64,000 nt of DNA from Tenacibaculum sp. (GCA_022448525.1 JAKVCX010000007.1:75035-139034); one strand, 5' to 3'; positions 25,592 through 34,961 are shown, counted from the first letter of the stretch. Notes: generated by a model not told the origin, from the sequence alone. Translations and numbers: made by a program.

Positions 25592-27493
25592 ATGAGTGAT
25601 TTTTTAAAGCACGAATGTGGAATTGCACTAGTTAGATTATTAAAACCCCTTCAGTATTACAAAGACAAATACGGTACAGCATTTTATGGATTAAATAAGT
25701 TGTACTTGTTAATGGAGAAGCAACACAATCGCGGACAAGATGGTGCAGGTTTAGCGAGTATTAAGTTTAATGTTGATCCAGGTACGAGATATATTAGTAG
25801 AATTCGTTCGAATAAAACACAACCAATTCAAGACATTTTCGGACAAATCAATAATAGAATTAACGATATTTTTGAGAAAGATCCTGCAAAATTGGAAGAT
25901 GTAAAATGGCAAGAAGAAAATATGCCATACATTGGTAACCTGTTTTTAGGTCATGTTCGATATGGAACTTTCGGAGGAAATAGTATTGAAAATGTACATC
26001 CATTTTTACGTCAAAGTAACTGGAAACACAAAAACTTAATTGTTGCTGGTAACTTTAATATGACCAATTCTGGTGAATTAATGAAAGAATTAATTACACT
26101 TGGTCAACACCCAAAAGAAGCAACAGATACAGTTACAGTAATGGAAAAGATTGGGCACTTTTTAGAAGATGAAGTTGCTCAAACATATAAAAAAGCAAAA
26201 GCGGCAGGATTCAATAAAAAACAGGCCTCACCATTTATAGAAGAGAATTTAGATATTCAAAGAATATTAAAAAGATCTTCTAGAAACTGGGATGGAGGTT
26301 ACGCAATGGCTGGTTTATTAGGTCACGGAGATGCATTTGTTTTAAGAGATCCATCAGGAATTCGTCCTGCATTTTGGTATCAAGATGATGAAGTAGTTGT
26401 TGTAGCTTCAGAAAGACCTGTAATTCAAACAACGTTTAACGTTCCAATTGAGGAAGTTAAAGAGTTACCTCGTGGGAAAGCGTTAGTTATCAAAAAGAAT
26501 GGTAGTACTTCTTTAGAAAGAGTCATCAAGAAAAGAGAGAAATTATCTTGTTCTTTTGAAAGAATTTATTTTTCTCGAGGAAGTGATGCAGATATTTATC
26601 AGGAGCGTAAAAATTTAGGAAAGTTTGTTTTTCCAGAAGTATTAAAGTCTATTAATGACGATATTTCAAATACTGTATTTACGTATATTCCAAATACAGC
26701 AGAGACGTCTTTCTACGGAATGATGGAAGCGGCAGAAGATGTTTTAAATCAACAAAAAACTGCTGAAATCTTAGCAGGAGGTGGAAAGTTATCTGCCCAA
26801 CGAGTTACTGAAATTTTATCGGAAAGACCACGATTTGAGAAAATCGCAATTAAAGATGCGAAGTTAAGAACCTTTATTACTGACGATAGTAGTCGTGACG
26901 ATTTAGTGGCACATGTTTACGATGTTACTTACGGAGTTGTTAAGCCTACAGATAACTTAGTTATAATCGATGATAGTATTGTAAGAGGAACTACGTTAAA
27001 GAAAAGTATTATTAAAATCTTAGATCGTTTATCGCCTAAGAAAATTGTAGTTGTTTCTTCAGCTCCTCAAATTCGTTACCCTGATTGTTACGGAATTGAC
27101 ATGGCTAGAATTGGTGATTTTATTGCTTTTAAAGCTGCATTAGAGTTATTAAAAGAAAGAGATATGTATCATGTTGTTGATGAAGTTTACGAAAAATGTA
27201 AAGAACAACAAGGAATAGAGGATAAGAATGAAATTGTAAATTTTGTAAAAGAAATTTACGCACCATTTACCGATGAAGAAATTTCTGCAAAGATCGGAGA
27301 AATGTTAAAAACAGACGGTATTAATGCAGATGTAGAGATTATCTATCAAACTGTTGAAGGATTGCATAATTCATGTCCTAATCATAAAGGAGATTGGTAT
27401 TTCACTGGAAATTATCCAACGCCTGGAGGACATAGAGTAGTAAACCAAGCGTTTATTAACTTCTATGAAGGAAATAATAAAAGAGCATACTAA
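25592..27493 (+). CDS. Amidophosphoribosyltransferase-type enzyme (divergent, PurF-like)
   Basis: A 633-residue class II glutamine amidotransferase fused to a phosphoribosyltransferase. The nucleophile is Cys9 in HECGIALV, so an 8-residue N-terminal segment must be removed or the reaction works differently from the usual Cys1. Other amidotransferase landmarks are QHNRGQDGAG, LGHVRYGT and AGNFNMTN. The PRPP loop is VIIDDSIVRGTT around Asp460-Asp461. It is about 130 residues longer than common PurF (about 500), with inserts and a C-terminal extension ending NNKRAY. It probably makes phosphoribosylamine, the first step of purine synthesis, but a paralogous role is possible. I leave the symbol blank because a second, typical purF may exist elsewhere. 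Confidence 0.82.
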   Translation: MSDFLKHECGIALVRLLKPLQYYKDKYGTAFYGLNKLYLLMEKQHNRGQDGAGLASIKFNVDPGTRYISRIRSNKTQPIQDIFGQINNRINDIFEKDPAKLEDVKWQEENMPYIGNLFLGHVRYGTFGGNSIENVHPFLRQSNWKHKNLIVAGNFNMTNSGELMKELITLGQHPKEATDTVTVMEKIGHFLEDEVAQTYKKAKAAGFNKKQASPFIEENLDIQRILKRSSRNWDGGYAMAGLLGHGDAFVLRDPSGIRPAFWYQDDEVVVVASERPVIQTTFNVPIEEVKELPRGKALVIKKNGSTSLERVIKKREKLSCSFERIYFSRGSDADIYQERKNLGKFVFPEVLKSINDDISNTVFTYIPNTAETSFYGMMEAAEDVLNQQKTAEILAGGGKLSAQRVTEILSERPRFEKIAIKDAKLRTFITDDSSRDDLVAHVYDVTYGVVKPTDNLVIIDDSIVRGTTLKKSIIKILDRLSPKKIVVVSSAPQIRYPDCYGIDMARIGDFIAFKAALELLKERDMYHVVDEVYEKCKEQQGIEDKNEIVNFVKEIYAPFTDEEISAKIGEMLKTDGINADVEIIYQTVEGLHNSCPNHKGDWYFTGNYPTPGGHRVVNQAFINFYEGNNKRAY

Positions 27494-27515
27494 AAAGTAT
27501 CGCAAAATATTTTAA

Positions 27516-27546
27516 AAAGCACTGCATTTATGTAGTGCTTTTTTCT
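27516..27546 (+). terminator. Intrinsic terminator after PurF-like gene
   Basis: Stem AAAGCACTGCA/TGTAGTGCTTT with a 4-base loop and T-run. Confidence 0.9.
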
Positions 27547-27626
27547 TTTTCAAACTTTAAAAGGAGTTGTAAATAGTAGCGTTATTTGTTTTACATTGGC
27601 TTCATTAATTCTAAAAGAATTAGCAA

Positions 27627-28562
27627 ATGAAACCAGAAGAAAAAATAATCGATTATAAAAGTATTCTAGATAATATTTATAGTTCTATATCTCAAGAAGA
27701 AAATAAAGGAGCAATTGCTACTTATATCCCCGAATTAGCGAAAATAGAATCAGCTAATTTTGGAGTTTGTTTATTAACTCGCAAGAATGAAGAATTTGGG
27801 GTTGGTAATTGGCAAGTAAAGTTTTCTATCCAAAGTATTTCGAAGGTGCTTTCTTTAAGTTTAGCTTATCAAATTTTCGGAGATAAAATTTGGGAACGAG
27901 TAGATGTTGAACCTTCAGGAACCCCTTTTAATTCTTTAGTTCAATTGGAGTCGGATCATGGAATTCCTAGAAATCCATTTATGAATAGTGGAGCTATGGT
28001 TATTTGTGATATGTTAGTGAGTTATTATAAGAATCCAAAGGAAGATTTTCTTTCTGCCATCAGAGAGCTTTGTCATTCTAGTGAAATTAATTATTCTGAA
28101 ACTGTAGCCAAGTCTGAAGCTTCAGTTGGATATAGAAATAAAGCCTTGTGTAACTTTATTAAATCCTTTGGTAATATTGAAAATGAACCGGAAGAAGTAT
28201 TAGATTTCTATTTTCATATTTGTTCCATAGAAATGAGTTGTCAAGAATTATCGAGAGTTTTTATGTTTTTGGCGAATCCAAATTTTACAACTACTAAAGG
28301 AACCAAAGTGTTAAGTTTAAGTCAAACGAAAAGAGTAAATGCCATAATGCAAACGTGCGGATTTTACGATGAGTCTGGTGAGTTTTCATTTCGTGTTGGC
28401 TTACCAGGAAAGAGTGGAGTAGGTGGAGGAATTGTTGCAATTTATCCTGAAAAGTATTGCATCACTGCTTGGAGTCCAAAACTAAATGAAAAAGGAAACT
28501 CCTATCGTGGGATGAAGTTTTTAGAAGAATTTACAACGAAAACAGAGCAATCGATTTTTTAG
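27627..28562 (+). CDS. glsA: Glutaminase A
   Basis: A 311-residue serine-dependent glutaminase (beta-lactamase-like fold) converting glutamine to glutamate and ammonia in the cytoplasm. The nucleophile motif SxxK is Ser70-Ile-Ser-Lys73 in FSIQSISKV. Other family blocks are GIPRNPFMNSGAM and GLPGKSGVGGGIVA near the end. Length is normal. A short palindrome AATTCTAAAAGAATT (27607-27621) lies in the leader just before the start. It is a single gene between terminators. Confidence 0.95.
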   Translation: MKPEEKIIDYKSILDNIYSSISQEENKGAIATYIPELAKIESANFGVCLLTRKNEEFGVGNWQVKFSIQSISKVLSLSLAYQIFGDKIWERVDVEPSGTPFNSLVQLESDHGIPRNPFMNSGAMVICDMLVSYYKNPKEDFLSAIRELCHSSEINYSETVAKSEASVGYRNKALCNFIKSFGNIENEPEEVLDFYFHICSIEMSCQELSRVFMFLANPNFTTTKGTKVLSLSQTKRVNAIMQTCGFYDESGEFSFRVGLPGKSGVGGGIVAIYPEKYCITAWSPKLNEKGNSYRGMKFLEEFTTKTEQSIF

Positions 28563-28597
28563 TATTCCTAAAGAAATAGAAGCTTAAAATGTGTTAA

Positions 28598-28644
28598 AAA
28601 GTATCCCAAATCTTATAGTTTATATGATTTGGGATACTTTTTTT
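28598..28644 (+). terminator. Intrinsic terminator after glsA
   Basis: Perfect 15-bp stem AAAGTATCCCAAATC/GATTTGGGATACTTT, 13-base loop and T-run. Confidence 0.93.
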
Positions 28645-28687
28645 GGGTTGAAAACTACTTTAGTTATTCAAATTTAAATCTACTAAA

Positions 28688-29431
28688 ATGAAAAACTTAA
28701 AGTACGTATTGTTGTTATTTCTCGCTATGAATATTTCTTGTTTCGAGAACAATGAAAATCTAAATGACTTTTTATTGGAAGGTAAAGTGGTTGATGATGT
28801 AACGAATGAACCCGTTTCTAATATTGAAATAAATTATGAGGTCTGCGACATAATTCCAGGAAGTATTTATTACCGATGTAGCAAAAAAGATGAAGGTAAA
28901 ATAAACACAGATAGTAATGGGGAGTTTTCTGTTGTTATCAATTATGAAGAAATGGATAACGATTTGAAGTTTTATACAAATAGTAAGAACGATAAATATG
29001 ACGCTAGTCCGTATCAATATCGTTACAAAATAGAAACTTTGATGAATGATGAATTACCAGTTATAAAAGTCAGTCGATTAGTTCCAGTTAAGATAAAAGT
29101 AAACAATATCAATCCATTTAATGAAGAAGATCAAATAGTAATTCACCATTTTAAAGAAGAAGGAGGTTTTGGATATTATAATCTTGTGAGGAAGTCGATT
29201 ATAAACTATGAAAATCAGAATGTTATTTATGATGATGGAACTACTTACACTAACGCATTAGAATGGAAAGGAGCGTCTGTGAATTCATTAATTGAAGGAA
29301 AATTATCTGGAGGATATAAAAAGGTGTTCATAGAATATGAAATAATAAAAGATGGCGTGAGGGAAAGAAGAACGACTGAAGCGAAACTATTAAATCCAGA
29401 TGAAATGAATGAATTCTTAATAGAATATTAA
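28688..29431 (+). CDS. Uncharacterised lipoprotein with carboxypeptidase-regulatory-like domain
   Basis: A 247-residue protein with a lipoprotein signal (MNIS-Cys18-FENNEN). Residues about 28-110 look like a transthyretin/carboxypeptidase-regulatory-like domain (LEGKVVDDVTNEPVSNIEI... INTDSNGEFSVVI), a common surface-protein module in this phylum. The rest has no recognised domain. It has its own leader after the glsA terminator and lies 47 bases before the glycerophosphodiesterase gene. Function unknown. Confidence 0.7.
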   Translation: MKNLKYVLLLFLAMNISCFENNENLNDFLLEGKVVDDVTNEPVSNIEINYEVCDIIPGSIYYRCSKKDEGKINTDSNGEFSVVINYEEMDNDLKFYTNSKNDKYDASPYQYRYKIETLMNDELPVIKVSRLVPVKIKVNNINPFNEEDQIVIHHFKEEGGFGYYNLVRKSIINYENQNVIYDDGTTYTNALEWKGASVNSLIEGKLSGGYKKVFIEYEIIKDGVRERRTTEAKLLNPDEMNEFLIEY

Positions 29432-29478
29432 AATTACTTTTTCACATTTTATATATTTTTACAGGAAACATCATATTT

Positions 29479-30465
29479 ATGAAACGGTTCATTCCAATAG
29501 TAATTATTCTATTTTTTTGGAATTGTAAAACACCTTCTGACAAAAATTTAAAAAGTGAAATCATGAATTCAAAGATTGTTGTAGCTCATAGAGGAGCATC
29601 TGGGTATTTACCTGAACATACAATGGAAGCAAAGGCCATGGCTTTTGCAATGAATCCTGATTTTATTGAACAAGATTTGGTTTTAAGTAAAGATGATGTT
29701 CCTGTTGTTATTCATGATATTTATTTAGACGATGTTACCGATGTTGCGATAAAATTTTCTGAAAGAAAAAGAGAAGATGGTCGATATTATGTAATTGATT
29801 TTACTTTTGAAGAATTGCAGCAATTAAACGTTTCTGAGCGTTTTAATCCGAAAACGGGAGAACAGTTTTATCCAAATCGTTTTCCTAAAGGGAAAGGAAA
29901 TTTCAAATTGCATTCGCTATCGCAAGAAATTGAGTTAATTCAAGGATTAAATAAAAGTACAGGAAAGAATATTGGGATTTATCCTGAAATTAAAAACCCT
30001 GAGTTTCATCACAAGAAAGGGAAAGATATTGCTAAAATTACTTTAGAAGTTTTATCAGCATACGGCTATACTTCAAAAAATGACAACTGTATTTTTCAAT
30101 GTTTTGATGCAAAAGAATTAGAACGCGTTCGAAAAGAATTGAATTCTGATTTGTTTTTGGTTCAATTAATTGAGTTCCCGGAAGAAACTAAACAACTTAA
30201 ACATTTCTCAACTTATGCCGATGGAATTGGCCCGTGGTATAAACAGATTATCGATAAAAAAGAAAATGATCATTGGAAGTTCACAACCTTAGTTGAAGAT
30301 GCTCATAAATTAAATTTAAAGGTTCACGCATATACATTTAGAGCAGATCAACTAGGTGATTTTTCCTCTTTTGAAGAGCATGTGAACACTTTATTATTCG
30401 ATGCAAAAGTAGATGGTTGTTTTACGGATTTTCCAGACAAGGTGATTAAAATTTTGAACCGTTAA
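29479..30465 (+). CDS. glpQ: Glycerophosphodiester phosphodiesterase (lipoprotein, GlpQ-like)
   Basis: A 328-residue TIM-barrel enzyme that cleaves glycerophosphodiesters to glycerol 3-phosphate and an alcohol. Signal for lipidation: FFWN-Cys16. Catalytic motif VVAHRGASGYLPEHT with His37, and the metal/acid motif EQDLVLSKDDVPVVIHD a little later. GLNKSTGKNIGIYPEIKNP supplies the further conserved Glu/Lys. The size and periplasmic location fit GlpQ rather than cytoplasmic UgpQ. Confidence 0.92.
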   Translation: MKRFIPIVIILFFWNCKTPSDKNLKSEIMNSKIVVAHRGASGYLPEHTMEAKAMAFAMNPDFIEQDLVLSKDDVPVVIHDIYLDDVTDVAIKFSERKREDGRYYVIDFTFEELQQLNVSERFNPKTGEQFYPNRFPKGKGNFKLHSLSQEIELIQGLNKSTGKNIGIYPEIKNPEFHHKKGKDIAKITLEVLSAYGYTSKNDNCIFQCFDAKELERVRKELNSDLFLVQLIEFPEETKQLKHFSTYADGIGPWYKQIIDKKENDHWKFTTLVEDAHKLNLKVHAYTFRADQLGDFSSFEEHVNTLLFDAKVDGCFTDFPDKVIKILNR

Positions 30466-30484
30466 ACGTTCCTAAATGACAAAT

Positions 30485-30522
30485 AAATCGGATTTTTAGC
30501 ACGATTTTCAAACCGATTTTTT
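30485..30522 (+). terminator. Probable intrinsic terminator after glpQ-like gene
   Basis: AAATCGG/CCGATTT arms, extendable with TTT/AAA across a bulge, then TTTTTT. The rest of the 30466-30728 gap holds only a CCCTTT..AAAGGG hairpin at 30553-30569 and no small gene that I can support. Confidence 0.7.
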
Positions 30523-30728
30523 CCTTTTTAATAATAGAAGTGTGATTGTTTTCCCTTTAAAACAAAGGGTTTGCTGAAATTTCAACTTCTTTAATTCCTT
30601 TTTAACCTTAATTTTTCCGCCTCAACAAGTTTTAGAGTAAAAATACTTTAGTGTTGAAGTTTCTTTGTGGTGTTGTTAGATAATAACAGAAATAAATTTT
30701 TTAAGAATTACTATTAACACCTTCTATT

Positions 30729-31376
30729 ATGACACTTAAGAAAATATTAATACTAAGTTTAGTTTTTGTATCAAATATGGTACTTGTTGCACAACATGAT
30801 GTTTGCGAAAGTTCATCTTCAGACGACGATCTTTTAATGGAATTAAACACCATCGATAAATGTTTGAACGATCAAGAAAAAGCAAAAACTCCTGAACCGA
30901 AAGTTAAAACAAAAAGATATTTAAGAACAAGAAGAAGTAATTACTATCATAAATTACGTAAAAACATTCGATCTATTTCTGCTGCAAAAAATGCAGAACC
31001 TAAGAAAGAAGTGAAAATTAAAAACGTGTATTTAGGTGAAGTTACCGAAGAGCCAAGGTTAATAATACCAGAAGGAAAAACTAAATATCAAGGTAAGTTA
31101 AGAAATGTTTTAGAGGCTTATGTTGAAGATAATTTAGAATATCCACAGGTTTTAGAGCATAATGGAATTGAAGGAATTGTTTGGACAAGTTTTGTAATCG
31201 ATACAAATGGAGCTGTTAAAAATATCGTTACGTTAGGACCTATTAACGGAAAGTTGTTAGAGATGGAGGCTGCGAAAGTAATTAAAGAATTACCAAAATT
31301 CACTCCAGGTAAAATTGACGGAGAGTTAGTAAACGTAAAACACTTGATGGCAATTAAATTCGAAATGGGAAAATAA
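30729..31376 (+). CDS. Secreted TonB C-terminal-domain protein (paralogue 5)
   Basis: A 215-residue, more distant paralogue: signal peptide ending LVAQ (residue 22), then Cys26 and MELNTIDKC with Cys45 (19-residue spacing versus 16 in the others). A basic block KTKRYLRTRRSNYYHKLRK follows. The TonB_C domain begins at LEYPQVLEHNGIEGIVWTSFVID and ends LPKFTPGKIDGELVNVKHL. It lacks the second Cys pair that precedes TonB_C in the other four. No receptor gene is adjacent. The TATTATG context has no C-rich leader motif. Confidence 0.78.
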   Translation: MTLKKILILSLVFVSNMVLVAQHDVCESSSSDDDLLMELNTIDKCLNDQEKAKTPEPKVKTKRYLRTRRSNYYHKLRKNIRSISAAKNAEPKKEVKIKNVYLGEVTEEPRLIIPEGKTKYQGKLRNVLEAYVEDNLEYPQVLEHNGIEGIVWTSFVIDTNGAVKNIVTLGPINGKLLEMEAAKVIKELPKFTPGKIDGELVNVKHLMAIKFEMGK

Positions 31377-31401
31377 TTATTACTATTATACATTACTGGG
31401 A

Positions 31402-31447
31402 AAGTGATTCTAACGAAGAGAAGAAATTCTTGAAATTAGAATCACTT
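31402..31447. repeat. Long inverted repeat between convergent genes
   Basis: Perfect 12-bp arms AAGTGATTCTAA/TTAGAATCACTT around a 22-base loop, between convergent genes ending at 31376 and 31475. No strong T-run on either strand, so it is a stable RNA hairpin or weak terminator. Confidence 0.7.
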
Positions 31448-31474
31448 ATGTGTTTAAGTATTTATAAGTTTGTA

Positions 31475-32179
31475 TTACTTTTTCAGTGTGTCTGTACCCA
31501 AGTAGCCATCGTTTTTATTATAGTACCAAGCTCTTGTTTTAGGAAGTTTGATTTCATTAATCGTTTCCAAATCAGAAAGTAAAATATATTCGCCACTATC
31601 TTTTGTTTCTTTGAAAAACTGATAAACTTCCATAGCGTAAGTTTTCGGATTGAAATAAAAATACCAAGTATCTTTTCCTACAGATTCATCATAAGTAACT
31701 TTTAATACCAAGTATTCTTTCCCCTTGAATTTCTTTTTTTCTACTTTCTCATGAATCTTTGTTCCTTGGTCTTTCAACTTCATCGGAAGTCCGTATAAGT
31801 AAGTGTAATAGTTTTTATAAAGATTTCCTCTATCACAACTTAATTTGTGTTCTTTTAATATCGCCTCTGAGGGATTTTTAACACCATTAAAGGCAATTTC
31901 ACAAGATTCTTTGTTAACGGTATATTCTGTTGTGTTTTCTCCTCTTGTGGCTTTTACATAAAAATATTCCTTTGGTAAATCTATTTTAATTTCACTATCA
32001 CGGTTCGGTTTATTAGGAATGGTCATCGTTACATTTAGTGTTCCATTAAAAGTTGCCCAGTTTCCATTTGGATCATGATATTCTATAGCTTTATCTAGAA
32101 GTTCTCTTCCAGTTAATTCTTGAGAAAAGGTAACTATTGAGTAAAAAAGAAGTGTGGTACTTATGATTTTTTTAAGCAT
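31475..32179 (-). CDS. DUF6503 family exported protein
   Basis: A 234-residue exported protein with signal peptide ending TFSQ (about residue 19). The pattern ELLDKAIEYHDPNGNWATFNGTLNVTM... YFYVKA... CEIAFNG... YYTYLYGLPMKLKD... GKEYLVLKVTYDESVGKDTWYFYFNPKTYAMEVYQF fits DUF6503, a Flavobacteriia family of unknown role that resembles LolA/outer-membrane lipoprotein-sorting-type folds. A second DUF6503 gene, as a lipoprotein, lies at 40333. Single gene, divergent from a small membrane protein gene. Confidence 0.78.
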   Translation of the reverse strand: MLKKIISTTLLFYSIVTFSQELTGRELLDKAIEYHDPNGNWATFNGTLNVTMTIPNKPNRDSEIKIDLPKEYFYVKATRGENTTEYTVNKESCEIAFNGVKNPSEAILKEHKLSCDRGNLYKNYYTYLYGLPMKLKDQGTKIHEKVEKKKFKGKEYLVLKVTYDESVGKDTWYFYFNPKTYAMEVYQFFKETKDSGEYILLSDLETINEIKLPKTRAWYYNKNDGYLGTDTLKK

Positions 32180-32332
32180 GGTTGCGATTTTTAATGATTG
32201 AAAATTAATAAAAATTACTATGACTTTCCCTTTAATTACAATCCAGATGTATTTAATTGTATTTCAACTACACTTTGTTAAGTCTCATAGGATTATTAGT
32301 CTAAAACTGATAGGTTTTGTGTAAATTAAAGT

Positions 32333-32566
32333 ATGTTTAGAAAGATATTTGGTTTATTATTATTGGCTTTAGGAGGTCTTTTACTTGTTTCTCCGCATAT
32401 CGTTGACGAATTATTTTACGCCATCGGATTTGGAGATGATAAACCTATTTTCGAGTTAGAAACATTAATGTTTATTTTTATAAACTTTGTGTGTTATACA
32501 TTCGTTTTCTACTTGATTTATGAAGGTTTTCAATTATTAAAAAGTAAAAATCCTAACATGCAATAA
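32333..32566 (+). CDS. Small two-helix membrane protein
   Basis: A 77-residue protein with two hydrophobic segments (about 4-24 and 47-68) joined by a short acidic loop (GFGDDKPIFELE). No family recognised. Codon use and spacing look like a real gene. It starts 153 bases from divergent DUF6503, after a TAGGTTTTG string that is one base off the promoter consensus. Function unknown. Confidence 0.6.
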   Translation: MFRKIFGLLLLALGGLLLVSPHIVDELFYAIGFGDDKPIFELETLMFIFINFVCYTFVFYLIYEGFQLLKSKNPNMQ

Positions 32567-32593
32567 TTCGTTGAAGTTAGTAGAGAAATGCTA

Positions 32594-32613
32594 ATTCGAA
32601 CAAGTGTTCGAAT
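32594..32613. repeat. Inverted repeat ATTCGAAC-aagt-GTTCGAAT
   Basis: Perfect 8-bp arms 27 bases after the small membrane protein gene and before the bidirectional terminator. It could be a short RNA hairpin or a protein-binding site. No partner gene. Confidence 0.5.
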
Positions 32614-32630
32614 ATATTTATATGAAATTA

Positions 32631-32658
32631 AAAAATCCCGCTAATTGCGGGATTTTTT
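32631..32658. terminator. Bidirectional intrinsic terminator
   Basis: Stem AAAAATCCCGC/GCGGGATTTTTT with 5-base loop, between the small membrane protein gene (plus) and aspS (minus). Confidence 0.93.
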
Positions 32659-32678
32659 AATGTATATTCTTTTGATTT

Positions 32679-34439
32679 TTAAGCTTCTTCTTGAACATTC
32701 AATTGAATACTTAATTCTTGTAATTGATCATTATCAATGGTTGCAGGTGCATCAATCATTACATCTCTACCAGAATTATTCTTTGGGAATGCAATAAAAT
32801 CACGAATAGTTTCTTGTCCACCTAAAATAGCAACTAATCTATCTAAACCAAAAGCTAAACCACCATGAGGAGGAGCACCATATTCAAATGCGTCCATTAA
32901 GAAACCAAATTGCTCTTTTGCTTCTTCAGGAGTAAATCCTAAATGCTTAAACATAATAGCTTGAGTTTCTTTATCGTGAATTCTAATAGAACCACCACCA
33001 ATTTCATTACCATTTAATACTAAATCGTATGCATTTGCTTTTACAGCTCCTGGATCAGTATCTAACAATTCAATCTGTCCTGGTTTTGGTGAAGTAAATG
33101 GGTGGTGCATTGCATGATAGTGTCCAGTTTCTTCATCTAATTCTAATAATGGAAAATCAACTACCCATAATGGCGCAAATTCATCAGGTTTACGTAACCC
33201 TAAACGCTCTGCTAATTCCATACGTAAAGCAGATAATTGTGCACGTACTTTTGAAGTTTTACCTGATAAAACACAAATTAAATCCCCTGCTTTCGCTCCA
33301 GTAGTTTCTGCCCATTTAGCTAAATCATCTTGATCGTAAAACTTATCTACAGATGATTTAAAACTTCCGTCTTCATTACATTTTACATATACCATTCCTA
33401 AAGCACCAACTTGTGGACGCTTTACCCAATCGATTAACTTATCAATTTCCTTTCTAGTATATGAAGCTCCGCCGGGAACAGCAATACCTACAACTAATTC
33501 AGCTTCGTTAAATACTTTGAATTCTTTATGTTGTGCAACTTCGTTTAACTCACCAAACTGCATTCCGAAACGAATATCTGGTTTGTCATTTCCGTATAAA
33601 CGCATCGCGTCATCAAAAGATATTCTTGGGAATTTATCAACTTCAACGCCATTAATCTCTTTTAATAAATGACGAGTCATTCCTTCGAAAATCTCTAAAA
33701 TATCTTCTTGCTCAACAAACGCCATTTCACAGTCTATTTGTGTAAACTCTGGTTGACGGTCGGCACGTAAATCTTCATCTCTAAAACATTTTACAATCTG
33801 GAAATATTTATCCATTCCACCAACCATTAACAACTGCTTAAAAGTTTGTGGTGATTGTGGTAATGCGTAAAATTGTCCTGCATTCATTCTTGAAGGAACT
33901 AAGAAATCACGAGCTCCTTCTGGAGTAGACTTGATTAAATAAGGAGTTTCAACATCAATAAATCCTTTATCAGAAAGATACTTGCGAACTTCCATTGAAA
34001 CCTTATGACGGAAAACTAAGCTATTTTTTACCGGATTACGACGAATATCTAAATAACGATACTTCATTCGAATATCTTCTCCACCGTCAGTTTCATCTTC
34101 AATTGTAAATGGCGGTAATTTTGCTTCGTTTAAAATGTTTAATTCAGAAACTAAAACTTCAATATCTCCAGTTTCGATATTTGGATTTTTAGAAGCTCTT
34201 TCAATAACAGTTCCTTTTACTTGAATCACAAACTCTCTACCTAATGTTTTTGCTTTTTCCATTAAGTCTTTAGAAGTTCTCTCTTCATCAAAAATCAGCT
34301 GAGTAATTCCGTAACGATCTCGTAAATCAACCCAAATCATGAAACCTTTATCTCTTGATTTTTGAACCCATCCTGCTAGGGTAACTTCTGTATTAATATG
34401 CGATGCTCTTAACTCACCGCATGAATGCGATCTGTACAT
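32679..34439 (-). CDS. aspS: Aspartyl-tRNA synthetase
   Basis: A 586-residue class II synthetase charging tRNA-Asp. The N-terminal OB-fold anticodon domain ([23 protein letters not shown]) is followed by the catalytic core: YRYLDIRR, motif 2 [19 protein letters not shown] and motif 3 [13 protein letters not shown], with the bacterial GAD insert between. Length agrees with bacterial AspRS. The TAAATTTG promoter lies 21 bases before the ATG on the minus strand. Confidence 0.97.
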   Translation of the reverse strand: MYRSHSCGELRASHINTEVTLAGWVQKSRDKGFMIWVDLRDRYGITQLIFDEERTSKDLMEKAKTLGREFVIQVKGTVIERASKNPNIETGDIEVLVSELNILNEAKLPPFTIEDETDGGEDIRMKYRYLDIRRNPVKNSLVFRHKVSMEVRKYLSDKGFIDVETPYLIKSTPEGARDFLVPSRMNAGQFYALPQSPQTFKQLLMVGGMDKYFQIVKCFRDEDLRADRQPEFTQIDCEMAFVEQEDILEIFEGMTRHLLKEINGVEVDKFPRISFDDAMRLYGNDKPDIRFGMQFGELNEVAQHKEFKVFNEAELVVGIAVPGGASYTRKEIDKLIDWVKRPQVGALGMVYVKCNEDGSFKSSVDKFYDQDDLAKWAETTGAKAGDLICVLSGKTSKVRAQLSALRMELAERLGLRKPDEFAPLWVVDFPLLELDEETGHYHAMHHPFTSPKPGQIELLDTDPGAVKANAYDLVLNGNEIGGGSIRIHDKETQAIMFKHLGFTPEEAKEQFGFLMDAFEYGAPPHGGLAFGLDRLVAILGGQETIRDFIAFPKNNSGRDVMIDAPATIDNDQLQELSIQLNVQEEA

Positions 34440-34459
34440 TTTCTATAATTTTAGATGCG

Positions 34460-34467
34460 CAAATTTA
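34460..34467 (-). promoter_or_regulatory. Promoter -7 box (TAAATTTG on minus) for aspS
   Basis: Exact TAnnTTTG match; the same box occurs before pheS. Leader about 15 bases. Confidence 0.68.
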
Positions 34468-34556
34468 ACTATAAATGTTAGTTTGTAAAAAATTACTAGA
34501 GTTTAGTTTTTAAGTTGAATAATCTATTTTTTTGTAGTTCTAAAATATGATTACAA

Positions 34557-34898
34557 ATGACATTACAAGAATTCAAAAATAAATTACAAAATGAAGCTTC
34601 TACAATTGATTTTAAAGAAACAATCGAACTGATAGAAAGCAACTATAATTTTACTCCTTCAGCATTTAAAAACGGTGAGTTAGAAAATCAATCTACAGAA
34701 AATCAAGGATCTTGCAAAGTGTTTTCATTTGCAATTAAAGAAGAACTATCAAAAGAGGAAACCTTAGCTTGTTTCGGTCAATACTATGCTGAGGTTGTGA
34801 ATGATCCAAATGGAACAGGACATCAAAATATCAGAAACTTTATGAAAACTGGATTCGAAGGCTTAAGTTTTGAAAATGAACCGTTAACTAAGCTATAA
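34557..34898 (+). CDS. HopJ type III effector-family protein
   Basis: A 113-residue cytoplasmic-type protein. The blocks DTIEFKE-like (IDFKETIELIESNYNFTPSAFKNGE), SCKVFSFA and LACFGQYYAEVVNDPNGTGHQNIRNFM match the HopJ family, first named from a Pseudomonas syringae effector but widespread in free-living marine and aquatic bacteria without type III secretion. No secretion signal is visible, so a housekeeping role is more likely than effector function. Single gene, divergent from aspS. Confidence 0.82.
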   Translation: MTLQEFKNKLQNEASTIDFKETIELIESNYNFTPSAFKNGELENQSTENQGSCKVFSFAIKEELSKEETLACFGQYYAEVVNDPNGTGHQNIRNFMKTGFEGLSFENEPLTKL

Positions 34899-34961
34899 TT
34901 TTATCAGTTTATCTAGAGGAAACAAGGTCCGTTATATAAGGTTAAAAGGTTGATTTATTTT

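Noticed and set aside
32594..32613. tRNA T-arm (TTCGAA pattern)
   Set aside because: No acceptor, D or anticodon arms fit around it; simple inverted repeat.
34526..34540. TATTTTTTTG string before the HopJ-like gene as a promoter
   Set aside because: Two extra T break the TAnnTTTG spacing; left uncalled.
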